Assembly (NCBI GenBank): GCA_964458415.1
Contig: CAYWIT010000016.1
Location: 1 to 63,358 of the forward strand
Source of the DNA: CAYWIT01 sp964458415
GTDB lineage: Bacteria > Pseudomonadota > Alphaproteobacteria > Micavibrionales > UBA2020
Length of the DNA: 63,358 nucleotides
Direction: 5' to 3'
Below, piece after piece: positions 53,115 to 63,014 of the stretch. The first letter of the stretch is position 1; each line of letters opens with the position of its first letter. The position numbers were made by a program, and so were the translations under genes. The notes under the pieces were generated by a model. That model worked only from the letters and a program-made list of their open reading frames with translations. It did not search any database and was not told the origin of the DNA.

Positions 53115-55835
53115 ATGATGCCAACACAACCTTCATCTCCGGAGCAGCCATCCTGGTATGCGCAGTCCACTGACGCAGCCTTAAATATCCTGTCTGTTTC
53201 TCCCCATACAGGACTTAGTTGTGAAGAGGCTGCACAGCGTCTCGAACAATACGGTTGCAACAGTTTGCCTGCGGCAAAAAGAAGGGGGCCGTTGCTGCGT
53301 CTGGCTTTGCAGTTTAATAATCCGTTGATATATGTGCTTTTGGGTGCTGGCGCAATTACGCTGGCGCTTAAGGATTATGTAGATACAGCGGTAATTATTG
53401 GAGTAGTACTGATCAATGCTGTTATTGGCTTTGTTCAGGAAGGCAAAGCGGAAAAGGCTCTGGAGGCGGTCAGTGCCATGCTGGCCAAACAAGCCACAGT
53501 GCTTCGTGATGGTGAGCGGTGTGTGATTAACGCAGCGCTTCTGGTGCCTGGCGATATCGTGATCATAGAATCCGGCGCAAGGGTCCCTGCCGATTTGCGT
53601 CTTCTGCGCGCAAAAAACTTGCGTATCAATGAGGCTGCCCTCACCGGTGAATCGGTCCCAGTAGAAAAGAAAACAGAACCGGTAAAGGATAATGCATCTA
53701 TCGGCGATCGCTCTTGCATGGCCTATGCCGGCACGGTAGTGAGCTTCGGTCAGGCGCATGGCTTGGTAGTTGGTACTGGCCGTGCAACTGAAATGGGCCA
53801 GATCGGTAAAATGGTGGATGAGGTGCAGACGCTTGTCACGCCGCTTACGCATCGTCTCAACCAATTTGCCCGCCAGATTACGTTTTTTACTTTAGCCGCT
53901 GGGCTGATTACTTTTCTTTATGGGTATTTTGTGCGTCAAATGCCTGTGATTGAAATATTTTTGGCAGTGGTAGGGTTGACTGTAGCGGCGATCCCAGAAG
54001 GACTGCCGGCTGTTGTGACTATTGTGCTGGCCATCGGCACCCGTATCATGGCTCGTAATAAGGCGCTTGTTCGCCGATTACCTGCTGTAGAGACATTGGG
54101 TTCTGTTACTGTAATCTGCTCTGATAAGACGGGGACGCTTACAAAGAATGAGATGACCGTGGTACAGGCCATGCTGCCTCTCCATACTCTGGGTGTGAGC
54201 GGTGTTGGCTACGCGCCCATAGGGGGTTTTCATTGTAATGATGATGAAACCCTAGATGTGACACAGAATAAAACGTTACAGGAGTTGGCGTGTTGTGCCA
54301 TGCTGTGCAATAACGCCCAGCTCAGCAGGCTTGGAGAGGCGACAAACTGGCAACTTGTAGGGGACCCCACAGAGGGGGCCTTGTTAACTTTTGCACATAA
54401 GACGGGGCTTGATCATGCAGAAACGATTGCAGCCATGCCGCGAATTGATGAGATTCCCTTTGAGTCAGCACATCGTTTTATGGCTACGTTACATCACGAT
54501 CACGCAGGGCATGCTTTTATTCTGCTCAAGGGGGCGCCGGAACGTATTCTTGACCTCTGTGTACAGGAGTCTGGCGGGTGTTCTCCGCTTGATCGGGACG
54601 CGTGGGAAAAACGGATTGAAGAAGCTGCGACCGCCGGACAGCGTGTGCTGGCTCTGGCACGCTGCGATGTGCCGGCAGGAACGATTTCTCTTTCTATGAC
54701 CGACATTACCCCACGTTTTACATTACTGGGGCTGCTGGGTCTCATAGATCCGCCGCGAGAGGAAGCAATCACAGCCGTGGCAGAGTGTCAACAGGCCGGA
54801 CTGCGGGTTAAAATGATCACAGGTGATCATGTAACTACTGCTGCAGCCATTGGACGACAGCTGGGTATTCGGGCGGATCAGGCGCTTACAGGGGAGGTCA
54901 TTCAGTCGATGGACAATGCGGCGCTTAAGCGTGCTATTGTTGAAACAGATGTCTTCGCCCGTGCAAGCCCGGAGCACAAATTTCGCTTGGTAACCGCTTT
55001 GCAGGCTCAAAATGAACTGGTTGCCATGACAGGCGACGGGGTCAACGATGCTCCGGCGCTTAAGGCCGCTAATATTGGCGTGGCTATGGGGTACAAAGGA
55101 ACAGATGCCGCACGCGAAGTCGCGGATCTGGTGCTGACCGATGATAATTTTGCTACAATTGCCCGAGCTGTGCGCGAAGGGCGCGTCGTGTATGATAATA
55201 TTAAAAAGTCACTGCTGTTCATGCTTCCCACTAGCGGTGGCGAGGCAGGGGTGATTTTGCTGGCCATATTTGCCGGGTTGTCATCTCTGCCAGTCACGGC
55301 TGGTCAAATTCTATGGGTTAATACGGTTACTGCCGTAACTCTCTCGTTAGCACTGGCCTTCGAACCTGCTGAGAAATGCGTCATGTGCCGCCCACCGCGG
55401 CCCCCTTCGGAATCTTTGATAACGCCCATACTGGCTTTTCGTATCGCCTACGTCAGCTTATTGATGATTGGAGTAACTTTTGCCGTTTTCGAATGGGAGC
55501 TGGCTCGTGGCAGCAATATTGAGACGGCACGTACAGCAGCGGTCAACATGCTGGTTCTCGGTGAACTGGTTTATTTGTTTAATGTGCGTCATTTCACCGC
55601 CCACGCTTTCACCCGCGATCTTCTTACAGGTAATCCAGCCGCTTTGTGGCTGAGCATATTGTTGATCGTCTTCCAGTTATTATTTACCTACGCTCCCCCG
55701 ATGCAGGCGCTGTTCAAAACAGAAGCGTTGGATATTTCATCCTGGCTTCTTATTCTTGTGTTGGGATTGGGTAAGTTTTTTGCTGTGGAGGCAGAAAAAG
55801 CAGTGCTCCGGCATTTGCGTATCAAGAACATGTGA
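53115..55835 (+). CDS. Cation-transporting P-type ATPase (P2 type)
   Basis: 906 residues. N-terminal cation-ATPase domain, actuator with LTGESVPVEKK, membrane motif AAIPEGLPAVV, phosphorylation site SDKTGTLTKNEM (Asp337), nucleotide-binding FESAHRFMA, hinge TGDGVNDAPALKAANIGVAMG, and six C-terminal helices. The PEGLP sequence and layout fit calcium/H+ or Na+/K+-like P2 ATPases. The ion is not determined. It has a double ATG start. Placed behind an ABC exporter; no accessory subunit seen. Confidence 0.92.
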   Translation: MMPTQPSSPEQPSWYAQSTDAALNILSVSPHTGLSCEEAAQRLEQYGCNSLPAAKRRGPLLRLALQFNNPLIYVLLGAGAITLALKDYVDTAVIIGVVLINAVIGFVQEGKAEKALEAVSAMLAKQATVLRDGERCVINAALLVPGDIVIIESGARVPADLRLLRAKNLRINEAALTGESVPVEKKTEPVKDNASIGDRSCMAYAGTVVSFGQAHGLVVGTGRATEMGQIGKMVDEVQTLVTPLTHRLNQFARQITFFTLAAGLITFLYGYFVRQMPVIEIFLAVVGLTVAAIPEGLPAVVTIVLAIGTRIMARNKALVRRLPAVETLGSVTVICSDKTGTLTKNEMTVVQAMLPLHTLGVSGVGYAPIGGFHCNDDETLDVTQNKTLQELACCAMLCNNAQLSRLGEATNWQLVGDPTEGALLTFAHKTGLDHAETIAAMPRIDEIPFESAHRFMATLHHDHAGHAFILLKGAPERILDLCVQESGGCSPLDRDAWEKRIEEAATAGQRVLALARCDVPAGTISLSMTDITPRFTLLGLLGLIDPPREEAITAVAECQQAGLRVKMITGDHVTTAAAIGRQLGIRADQALTGEVIQSMDNAALKRAIVETDVFARASPEHKFRLVTALQAQNELVAMTGDGVNDAPALKAANIGVAMGYKGTDAAREVADLVLTDDNFATIARAVREGRVVYDNIKKSLLFMLPTSGGEAGVILLAIFAGLSSLPVTAGQILWVNTVTAVTLSLALAFEPAEKCVMCRPPRPPSESLITPILAFRIAYVSLLMIGVTFAVFEWELARGSNIETARTAAVNMLVLGELVYLFNVRHFTAHAFTRDLLTGNPAALWLSILLIVFQLLFTYAPPMQALFKTEALDISSWLLILVLGLGKFFAVEAEKAVLRHLRIKNM

Positions 55836-55905
55836 GCAGTGAAGCTTCTTGACTATTTACATAAAATTTTATATAATCATGTAAGGCTTCACTTGAGGGG
55901 TAGGC

Positions 55906-57024
55906 GTGGATTCACCGGATAACAGCAATGGCAAGGATAAATTTGGCCGCGAGGGCGCGGGTATTTTTGTATTGGCACGAGATACCGGGCGCCTGCTTGC
56001 CTTGAAAAGATCGGATAATGTCCGGTCCCCCCGCACGTGGGGCATTCCGGGTGGCAAGATGGAAGATGGCGAAACGCCACAGCAGGCCGCCATTCGAGAA
56101 ATGCAGGAGGAAATCAAATATAAGGGCAATGACTTTGATCTTTTGCCGCTTACGCCGTACAAAACAAAAGACGGTATTTTTACATTCAACAATTTTCTGG
56201 CCGTTGTAGATCATGAATTTATGCCGGGACTTGACCATGAAACCGAGGATTTTAAATGGGTAAACAGTCTTGATGACTGGCCATCGCCTGTACATCATGG
56301 TGTAGATTTTCTGCGTCGGGATAAGGATAGTCAGACTGTCATCAAAGCGGAACAGGATTGCTGTGATCCTCAAGCAGAAGAAAACCGTGCGGGCAAAAAT
56401 TATCCTCCGTTACTTTATCGTGTGACTCAACGCGAAGTTGTAGGGGATTTGCCTATTGACCCGCGTCAGGCAAATGATCTGGATCCAGAGCCTTATGTTT
56501 ACGCCAGTTCGAAACTGCGCGAGGTTCTTCCGTATCTGGCAAAAAACGGTACGCGCATTGTGAATGTGGCCATGCCGGACAGTGAGGATTTTATTACGAT
56601 CCTTCCCGATCGGGAAGATTTCCTGAAAAACAAGAAATTTGGCGGCACGATCGTTAGGTTTTCCGGGGAAAGTTTTGAAAAGAGCCCCCGCAAAGAAAGC
56701 CAGTGGATTTCACGCGAGGGTATCGTCGTTTCCGAGAGCAATGTATATGACCGGATAGAGAGTATGGAAGATGCCATGCACCACGGCCTCCACATTGTAT
56801 TCACAACAGCGCCTATGACACCAGAAAATTGGGATTTCATAGACGGTGTTATCAAGGATCCAAGCTTCCCGCATAACCTGTCCAAGCATATCGCAGACGG
56901 TACATTGATATACGAAAATGCGGTGCGTGGCGTAAAGCCATCGCCTTTTCTGGCGGCAGATGGCGTGACACAGAAAATGTCCAGTCCATCTGACGATAAT
57001 AAGAACAAGCCTAAAGGGCCATAA
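55906..57024 (+). CDS. NUDIX hydrolase with unknown C-terminal domain
   Basis: 372 residues from GTG, GAGGGG ribosome site. The NUDIX box is complete: GGKMEDGETPQQAAIREMQEE (G-x5-E-x7-RE-x-x-EE, about 46-66). It hydrolyses a nucleoside diphosphate linked to another group. The C-terminal 230 residues, about 140-372, form a separate region (YASSKLREVLPYLAKNGTRIVNVAMPDSEDF..., ending in a disordered SSPSDDNKNKPKGP) with no recognised domain; an extra catalytic or binding module is likely. Confidence 0.8.
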   Translation: MDSPDNSNGKDKFGREGAGIFVLARDTGRLLALKRSDNVRSPRTWGIPGGKMEDGETPQQAAIREMQEEIKYKGNDFDLLPLTPYKTKDGIFTFNNFLAVVDHEFMPGLDHETEDFKWVNSLDDWPSPVHHGVDFLRRDKDSQTVIKAEQDCCDPQAEENRAGKNYPPLLYRVTQREVVGDLPIDPRQANDLDPEPYVYASSKLREVLPYLAKNGTRIVNVAMPDSEDFITILPDREDFLKNKKFGGTIVRFSGESFEKSPRKESQWISREGIVVSESNVYDRIESMEDAMHHGLHIVFTTAPMTPENWDFIDGVIKDPSFPHNLSKHIADGTLIYENAVRGVKPSPFLAADGVTQKMSSPSDDNKNKPKGP

Positions 57025-57056
57025 ACGAGGGACGAACAGCCTTTATAACGAGACGG

Positions 57057-57980
57057 TCAGGGCGCAACGAAAACCAGATCAACGCGATCCAGTGGCGTAC
57101 GGTCTGTCTCTGTACCCAAGGCTCGCACATCCACTCGCGCAGGCTTGATGCCTTTGTCCATGAGGTACGAGCGCACAGAGAGGGCGCGCGCCAGAGCAAT
57201 CCGTCGTGCGCTGCCCTTTGTGCCGTCTTCTCCGGTTGCGAATGCACGGACTTGCAAGCGGGAGGCAAGGCCTTGTTGCAGATGATTGGCCACCTCATCC
57301 AGTTTTGCCTGCAGGGCGGAGGAAAGCTCAGTCGTATTTCCGCCAAATTCCAAAGTCAGATCGGACAGGCTTGGTACAACAGCGCTTGTTGACGGTGCTG
57401 GCGTGTCTGCAACCGGAGGGGCAGATGCTTCCGGAAGGGCTTCCTGTACTTCTTGTACAATGTCATTTTCTTTTAGCGTATCTTCAAGCATTGTTGAAAA
57501 TTCTGGTGCAGGCGCAGGGGTAGCCGGAACTGGTGCCTCTGATGTTTTCTTTCTTTCCGGTTCCTTAACCGGCTCCTCAACTATATCTTCGTCAGATGGC
57601 GGCGGTGCTTGCGTTTCAACAATAGGCGGCGGGAAATCCATAGCCGCTTCTTTTTCTTCAATGGTCAGTCCCTCCTGAACGGGTGGGCGTCCGGAAGGCT
57701 TCAAAATACGTTTTCTGGGGGCCGTAGGCGCTATGTTGTCAGAAAGATCATCGGGAGCGGCGAGGGGGGCTTGCAGCACTGGTGCCCTTTCATAGGCATG
57801 GCTTGCAGGGGCATTTATTACTGCAGATGAATCATCTTCCAACTGGCCGAGGTCGACTTCAACCGAAGGTTTGCCTGAAGTGTACTCATGATACTGTGCA
57901 GCCGCATCGCCTGAATAAACAATCATCAGTGTCATGATCGCGGCAGAACAAGTCAAAAACGATCCGAAACGCATCATCAA
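57057..57980 (-). CDS. OmpA-like C-terminal domain protein, Pro-rich
   Basis: 307 residues. Signal peptide at the start (SAAIMTLMIVYSGDAAA), a long disordered Pro/Glu/Ala-rich region (about 60-205), then an OmpA-like peptidoglycan-binding domain (about 210-305: LTLEFGGNTTEL, RLQVRAFATGE, RRIALARALSVRSYLMDKGI). It probably ties the outer envelope to peptidoglycan. The Arg for diaminopimelate binding appears to be in the ARALSVRSYL helix. Ends near the NUDIX gene (convergent, 32 bp). Confidence 0.8.
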   Translation of the reverse strand: MMMRFGSFLTCSAAIMTLMIVYSGDAAAQYHEYTSGKPSVEVDLGQLEDDSSAVINAPASHAYERAPVLQAPLAAPDDLSDNIAPTAPRKRILKPSGRPPVQEGLTIEEKEAAMDFPPPIVETQAPPPSDEDIVEEPVKEPERKKTSEAPVPATPAPAPEFSTMLEDTLKENDIVQEVQEALPEASAPPVADTPAPSTSAVVPSLSDLTLEFGGNTTELSSALQAKLDEVANHLQQGLASRLQVRAFATGEDGTKGSARRIALARALSVRSYLMDKGIKPARVDVRALGTETDRTPLDRVDLVFVAP

Positions 57981-57989
57981 TTATTTCCT

Positions 57990-58793
57990 TCAGGACGCAG
58001 ACTTTACTTTTTTATCAGCCTGATTTTTTAAGGCCTTGAGGAGTTCTGCATGCAGGGCGGGATTTGCGGCCGTAATACTGTTGCCGTATACGACATCGTG
58101 ACCTTTAATGCCTTCAAAGCTTGTCACCAAAGCACCAGCTTCTTTGGCAATCAAACCGCCGGCAGCCTTGTCCCAAGGTTGCAGCCCATGTTCCCAGTAG
58201 GCATCGAAACGTCCTGCCGCGACATAGGCAAGGTCAAGGCAAGCGCTTCCCATGCGGCGCACCCCACCGAAAGCCGGAGCAACGGAACCGATCTCGGCAA
58301 AGGAGTCTGTCCCGACAGCAAGCAGCGCTTCGTTCAGTGTAGAACGGCTTGAAACGCGAATGCGGCGATTATTCACATAAGCGCCACATCCTTTTTCCGC
58401 CCAGAACATTTCATCCCTGACGGGGTCATAAATAACGCCGGCGATGATTTCCTTGTCCTTTTCCAAAGCAATGGAAATGCACCAGTGCGGCGCCCCGTGT
58501 AGAAAGTTAGTTGTTCCATCCAAAGGATCCACAATCCAGCGCATGGCAGGGTCTTCGCCCGCCTGTGTACCGCCCTCTTCCATCAAAAAACCATAGGAGG
58601 GGCGGGCTTTGGACAGCGCGGCTACAATGGTCTTTTCGGATTTATGGTCCGCTGTAGAAACAAAATTGCCTGGCCCTTTTCTGGAGACCTGAAGATTTTC
58701 AACTTCACCAAAGTCACGGACAAGTGCGCGGCCTGCTTTTTCAGCGGCTTCGACCATGACATTCAGGTGAGGGGATCTGCGGGCGATGGACAT
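57990..58793 (-). CDS. suhB: Inositol-monophosphatase family protein
   Basis: 267 residues. Metal-binding motifs DPLDGTTNFLHG and WDKAAGGLIAKEAGA, plus the Glu of MEEGG, mark a Mg2+-dependent phosphatase of the inositol-monophosphatase/CysQ/FBPase group. In E. coli SuhB also takes part in rRNA antitermination with Nus factors. Lies 5 bp after efp on the reverse strand and 9 bp before the OmpA-like gene: a reverse-strand operon. Confidence 0.9.
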   Translation of the reverse strand: MSIARRSPHLNVMVEAAEKAGRALVRDFGEVENLQVSRKGPGNFVSTADHKSEKTIVAALSKARPSYGFLMEEGGTQAGEDPAMRWIVDPLDGTTNFLHGAPHWCISIALEKDKEIIAGVIYDPVRDEMFWAEKGCGAYVNNRRIRVSSRSTLNEALLAVGTDSFAEIGSVAPAFGGVRRMGSACLDLAYVAAGRFDAYWEHGLQPWDKAAGGLIAKEAGALVTSFEGIKGHDVVYGNSITAANPALHAELLKALKNQADKKVKSAS

Positions 58794-58798
58794 TGATA

Positions 58799-59365
58799 TT
58801 AATCCTTTGCCCTTTCAACGTAGGAAGCATCGGCTGTTTTTACAACGATGCGCGTACCGGCTTCGATATGCGGCGGAACCAGAACGCGAACACCGTTTTC
58901 AAGTACAGCCGGCTTATATGAGGAAGAGGCTGTTTGGCCTTTTACCACAGGGTCAGATTCAGTAATCATCATCGTCACGTTTTCGGGCAGGGTGATGGAG
59001 AGGGGCTTGCCTTCATGTATCTGCGCCATAACCTTCATTCCATCCTGCAGGAATGCGGCAGGTTCGCCAATGAGCTCTTTGTTAACGACAATTTGCTCGA
59101 ATGTTTCATTATTCATGAAAGTATATTCATCACCATTGGCAAAGAGAAACTGGAACTCTTCCTCATCCACGCGAGCGCGCTCAACCACGTCCTGCGTTGA
59201 AAAACGAATATCCATCTTGTTCCCGCCGAGGATATCGCGCATGACAACCTGTGCGACTGCCGCGCCTTTTCCGGGAGAGCGGAGTTCGTTTTCAAGAACG
59301 ACCCAGAGTTTATTGTTGTACTCGATAACCATGCCTTTACGGAGTGTATTTGCGGCGACTTTCAT
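58799..59365 (-). CDS. efp: Translation elongation factor P
   Basis: 188 residues, normal length. Relieves ribosome stalling at polyproline. The modification loop is SPGKG with Lys33 at the tip, the lysine type that is beta-lysylated by EpmA in many bacteria. Three beta-barrel domains are evident; the end matches the family (GARIVVKT-like). Co-directional with the phosphatase gene downstream. Confidence 0.96.
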   Translation of the reverse strand: MKVAANTLRKGMVIEYNNKLWVVLENELRSPGKGAAVAQVVMRDILGGNKMDIRFSTQDVVERARVDEEEFQFLFANGDEYTFMNNETFEQIVVNKELIGEPAAFLQDGMKVMAQIHEGKPLSITLPENVTMMITESDPVVKGQTASSSYKPAVLENGVRVLVPPHIEAGTRIVVKTADASYVERAKD

Positions 59366-59412
59366 GTATGCACACTGGACCTTTTATTGTCATATTGTTT
59401 ATTGAGATCGCA

Positions 59413-59922
59413 TCAAGGGTTTTTATCCTGACGCGATATGATTGCTTTTCCTAAATTCTTTAGCGCCGTTTGTAAATCACTTTCTTGAATTTCAGCGGTG
59501 AGCGCCTCTATCTTTTTTTCTTCCTGTATCGTTAAGGGTCTGGTTTTGGCTTTTTTAGCCCCTTTGTTATCCATAAGATTTGAATCCTGAATAATCTTGA
59601 TGTCTTTGATAGCGGGGTAGCCAAAAAAAACATTCAGGCGTTCGATCAACAGAGTTTTCTGATAACTGAACTCCAGAGCAAAGGCGCTCTGGACCGCTAG
59701 GTGCAGTGTTGCTTGATTACTCCCTGTTTTCTTTGAAAATTTCAGGTCAAGCGGCATGGTTTTCTCCGCAAGACCGGGACCGGCGATATGTGGCCAGGCC
59801 GAGAGCATTTTGCCAAAGAGAAGGTTCTTTTTGCCAAAGACATCGCGTGTCAGGCCGGAAACAAGGTCTGAAAGCGGGCGGGGCCGATTGCTGATCTTTA
59901 CGTTGTTTTTGTCTGTTGTCAT
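59413..59922 (-). CDS. DUF721 (DciA-like) protein
   Basis: 169 residues. DUF721 pattern: WPHIAGPGLAEKTMPLDLKF and LHLAVQSAFALEFSYQKTLLIERLNVFFGYPAIKDIKII. Relatives (DciA) help load the replicative helicase DnaB in bacteria lacking DnaC. A Lys-rich C-terminal tail. Divergent from mutY, with starts 29 bp apart, so the promoters overlap. Confidence 0.8.
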   Translation of the reverse strand: MTTDKNNVKISNRPRPLSDLVSGLTRDVFGKKNLLFGKMLSAWPHIAGPGLAEKTMPLDLKFSKKTGSNQATLHLAVQSAFALEFSYQKTLLIERLNVFFGYPAIKDIKIIQDSNLMDNKGAKKAKTRPLTIQEEKKIEALTAEIQESDLQTALKNLGKAIISRQDKNP

Positions 59923-59951
59923 GACAGTCCAGTATCTCTATTTAAGTGCTT

Positions 59952-61028
59952 ATGTCCAGATTGAAAAAGACGGAAATCCAGACGTTACAAAAAAGGATGT
60001 TGGCGTGGTACGACAGGCACCAGCGCGTCATGCCGTGGCGGGCTGTGAGCGGAAAAGCGCCTGACCCTTATCATATCTGGCTGTCAGAGGTTATGCTGCA
60101 GCAAACGACTGTGGTTGCCGTCATTTCTTATTTTGAGAAATTTATAAAGAAATGGCCTACCGTACACGATCTGGCGGCGGCAGAACTTGATGACGTCCTG
60201 ACAGCTTGGGCTGGGCTTGGATATTATGCTCGTGCGCGCAATCTGCACAAATGCGCTCAAGAAATAACCAAGAGTCACGGCGGGCGTTTTCCAAGCGATG
60301 AAGCAGCATTATTAAAGCTGCCCGGCATCGGCCCTTATACAGCGGCCGCAATCACCTCTATTGCTTTTAATAGCCCTGCTGTTGCAGTGGATGGAAATGT
60401 AGAGCGCGTCGTGAGCCGGTTCTTTGCTGTGGATGAACCTTTGCCACAATCCAAACCTAAAATTCACGCTTTGGCAAAAAATCTTGCTGAAAAGAATGAT
60501 CGTCCACGTGACTTTACGCAGGCGTTTATGGAGCTTGGCGCCACAATTTGCACTCCCAGAAATCCAAACTGCGTACTTTGCCCATGGCAAGGCTCCTGTA
60601 AAGTGAAAAGCGCTGGCGGCAAGCCAGAAGATTATCCCCGCAAGGCAAAGCCGGCGACTAGGCCTGTGCGCTATGGCAGAGTGTTCTGGGTCTGTAGAAA
60701 AGACAAAAAATTCATGATTGAAAAACGTCAGACGAAGGGGCTTTACGAGGGGCTCTATCAATTACCGACAACAGAATGGATTGTGACACAAAATACGCTG
60801 AAACAAGAAGTATTGAAGGCCCCATCATATATAAAAAATGGCGCAGAACCCCTTGGGCTGACAGTCCGGCACAGCTTTACGCACTTTGACCTGATTTTGG
60901 AAATATACAAGGCCGAAGCCTCTATAAAGGCAAAAGACGGTAAATTAAACTGGGTTTCATTGGATCAAATGGAAAGTTATGCACTGCCCTCCCTCATGAA
61001 AAAAGCAATACGGCTTTGCACGTCTTGA
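59952..61028 (+). CDS. mutY: A/G-specific adenine DNA glycosylase
   Basis: 358 residues. Removes adenine mispaired with 8-oxoguanine. Catalytic Glu in LSEVMLQQTTV, HhH motif LPGIGPYTAAAI, Asp in AVDGNVERVVSR, and an iron-sulphur motif Cys-x6-Cys-x2-Cys-x5-Cys (CTPRNPNCVLCPWQGSC). The C-terminal NUDIX-like domain (about 235-355) recognises 8-oxoG. The start was chosen at the second in-frame codon (ATG) rather than the GTG 6 bp upstream. Confidence 0.95.
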   Translation: MSRLKKTEIQTLQKRMLAWYDRHQRVMPWRAVSGKAPDPYHIWLSEVMLQQTTVVAVISYFEKFIKKWPTVHDLAAAELDDVLTAWAGLGYYARARNLHKCAQEITKSHGGRFPSDEAALLKLPGIGPYTAAAITSIAFNSPAVAVDGNVERVVSRFFAVDEPLPQSKPKIHALAKNLAEKNDRPRDFTQAFMELGATICTPRNPNCVLCPWQGSCKVKSAGGKPEDYPRKAKPATRPVRYGRVFWVCRKDKKFMIEKRQTKGLYEGLYQLPTTEWIVTQNTLKQEVLKAPSYIKNGAEPLGLTVRHSFTHFDLILEIYKAEASIKAKDGKLNWVSLDQMESYALPSLMKKAIRLCTS

Positions 61029-61075
61029 GAATTTCTTGCTTTAATTTTATAATCATTTTTATAAAGGGGCATCTC

Positions 61076-61828
61076 ATGAAACAGATTCTGATCATAATCT
61101 TTTTTGTTACATTTTTTATAGGTGATATTTCATCAGGAAAAGCGCAAAGGGTCGAAGAAATCGGCGAGAGCTATGCGCAACCTACGATGAGGGATATTAT
61201 CCAAACGGGAGTAATGCTGGGAGGTTTTGATATCAGCGATACACGGGTTTCTGATGAGTACGCCAAGTTGGCATACTGTCCATTGTACAAGGAAAATTTT
61301 TCTAACGACTTTCAGTGGCAGAATATCCGCAGGCAGATCATTTCACGCATACAGGAAAAAAAAGAGTATTTTCGTGTGCAGTATGAAGTGCATTCATCTG
61401 TAAAACTCGGGCGGTATAATTTTGAAAACCAGTTCTTTCCGTTTGCTGAAGAGGATCGTCTTCAAGCGGTGGGATCAATTATAATTCTTGATAAAAATGA
61501 GATGACGCCGCTATGTCAGGACATCGTTGCCTCAAAGGTTTTTCCAGCGCGTGTCGTATTACGACTTGGGGAGCCCCTTACTTTCGACAAGCTTAAAATT
61601 CCCATGGATGAGGCCGAAAATCTTTTTCAGCAGTTTGAAAATATGAGAGATCCGCAACGCATGCTATATGCGAGGCTTCGTTTCAAGGTTCTTAATATCG
61701 TTCCTGACAAAAATTTGAGCGGTTATGCGTCCCAGCGTGAAATGGTTCTTCTTGGCAGCCTGAAGGAGATCGCTCTATTCCTTGACAAAGACATGACGCA
61801 GCTTGTACAGGTTGTGACTGCGGAGTAA
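61076..61828 (+). CDS. Secreted protein of unknown function
   Basis: 250 residues with a signal peptide (MKQILIIIFFVTFFIGDIS...). Mature part: acidic, mixed alpha/beta with YAKLAYCPLY near residue 62 and LYARLRFKVLNIVPDK near 200. I do not recognise the family for certain; it looks like a conserved alphaproteobacterial exported protein. The ATG follows a GGGGC segment. It starts 47 bp after mutY and converges with the methyltransferase gene. Confidence 0.6.
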   Translation: MKQILIIIFFVTFFIGDISSGKAQRVEEIGESYAQPTMRDIIQTGVMLGGFDISDTRVSDEYAKLAYCPLYKENFSNDFQWQNIRRQIISRIQEKKEYFRVQYEVHSSVKLGRYNFENQFFPFAEEDRLQAVGSIIILDKNEMTPLCQDIVASKVFPARVVLRLGEPLTFDKLKIPMDEAENLFQQFENMRDPQRMLYARLRFKVLNIVPDKNLSGYASQREMVLLGSLKEIALFLDKDMTQLVQVVTAE

Positions 61829-61862
61829 AGTTTTATCATGGCCCAGTAGGAGGCCTGTAAAT

Positions 61863-63014
61863 TTACACTGTTGGTTGAATTTGCGATCTGATTTCCTGAC
61901 GAAGAACATCGATAGGCCAGACTTTTCCTTTGGTTTCGAAATGCCAGAATGTCCAGCCGTTGCATGACGGCAATCCCTGGAGAGCGGCGCCAACCTTGTG
62001 GATAGAGCCTTTATGATCGCCAGTATGATTACGGGCGACAAGGTTTCCATCGGCACGAACACGTGCGGAATAGCGGCGGCTATGATCGAACAGGGTAGTG
62101 CCGGGTTCCAGCAGACCCATTTCGACAACATGACCGAAGGGGATGCGCGGCTCGGCACGTTTTTCAAGAGGCTTCAGTAAGCTTTGATCATCGCCGGTCT
62201 TGATGGCGGCGATGCGTTCCTTAGCATGAATGATATAATCCTTCTCACGCTCAATGCCGATATAATCACGGCCCAGTTTTTTAGCAACTGCACCTGTCGT
62301 TCCTGTTCCAAAGAAAGGATCCAGAATGACATCTCCGACATCCGTTGAAGAGAGGATGACCCGATGGAGCAAGGATTCCGGCTTTTGTGTCGGATGGGCT
62401 TTTTGTCCGTCATCCTTCTTTAGCCGTTCTTGACCTGTACACAGCGGTAATGTCCAGTCACTGCGCATTTGCAGATCCTCATTCAGCGCTTTCATAGCGT
62501 CATAATTAAAGCGGTATTTGGCGCTTTCAGATTTTGCCGCCCAGATCAGGGTTTCATGTGCATTGGTAAAGCGCCGTCCACGGAAATTCGGCATCGGATT
62601 GGTTTTACGCCAGACGATATCATTCAATATCCAGAAACCAAGGTCCTGAAGAATAGCCCCGATACGGAAAATATTGTGATAACTGCCTATCACCCAGATG
62701 GCGCCATCGTCTTTGAGAAGCCGTTTTGCTTCCAGCAACCAGTCGCGGGAGAATTTGTCATACGCAGCAAAACTGGAAAATTTATCCCAATCCTCCTCAA
62801 CGCCGTTTACAACGGAGTTGTCCGGACGGCACAGGTTTCCACCGAGCTGTAAATTATAAGGCGGGTCTGCAAATACCAGATCAAGCGACCGGGAGGGGAG
62901 GGTTTTCATGACAGAGAGAGAGTCCCCAGACAGGATTTCATTGCGTGGGAGACTTGCTTTTTGCGACCTTGCGCTGTTTTTTTCAATCGTCTTCATAAGA
63001 GAATCATGAATCAT
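61863..63014 (-). CDS. ccrM: Cell-cycle-regulated DNA adenine methyltransferase (CcrM type)
   Basis: 383 residues. Motif IV DPPYN (in LDLVFADPPYNLQLGG) and SAM motif I DPFFGTGTTG define a beta-class N6-adenine methyltransferase. The long C-terminal extension (about 270-383: DGNLVARNHTGDHKGSIHKVGAALQG and GWTFWHFE) is typical of CcrM, which methylates A in GANTC and times alphaproteobacterial replication. An ATG six codons further in (62996) is also possible. Five GANTC sites cluster around the start. Confidence 0.94.
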   Translation of the reverse strand: MIHDSLMKTIEKNSARSQKASLPRNEILSGDSLSVMKTLPSRSLDLVFADPPYNLQLGGNLCRPDNSVVNGVEEDWDKFSSFAAYDKFSRDWLLEAKRLLKDDGAIWVIGSYHNIFRIGAILQDLGFWILNDIVWRKTNPMPNFRGRRFTNAHETLIWAAKSESAKYRFNYDAMKALNEDLQMRSDWTLPLCTGQERLKKDDGQKAHPTQKPESLLHRVILSSTDVGDVILDPFFGTGTTGAVAKKLGRDYIGIEREKDYIIHAKERIAAIKTGDDQSLLKPLEKRAEPRIPFGHVVEMGLLEPGTTLFDHSRRYSARVRADGNLVARNHTGDHKGSIHKVGAALQGLPSCNGWTFWHFETKGKVWPIDVLRQEIRSQIQPTV

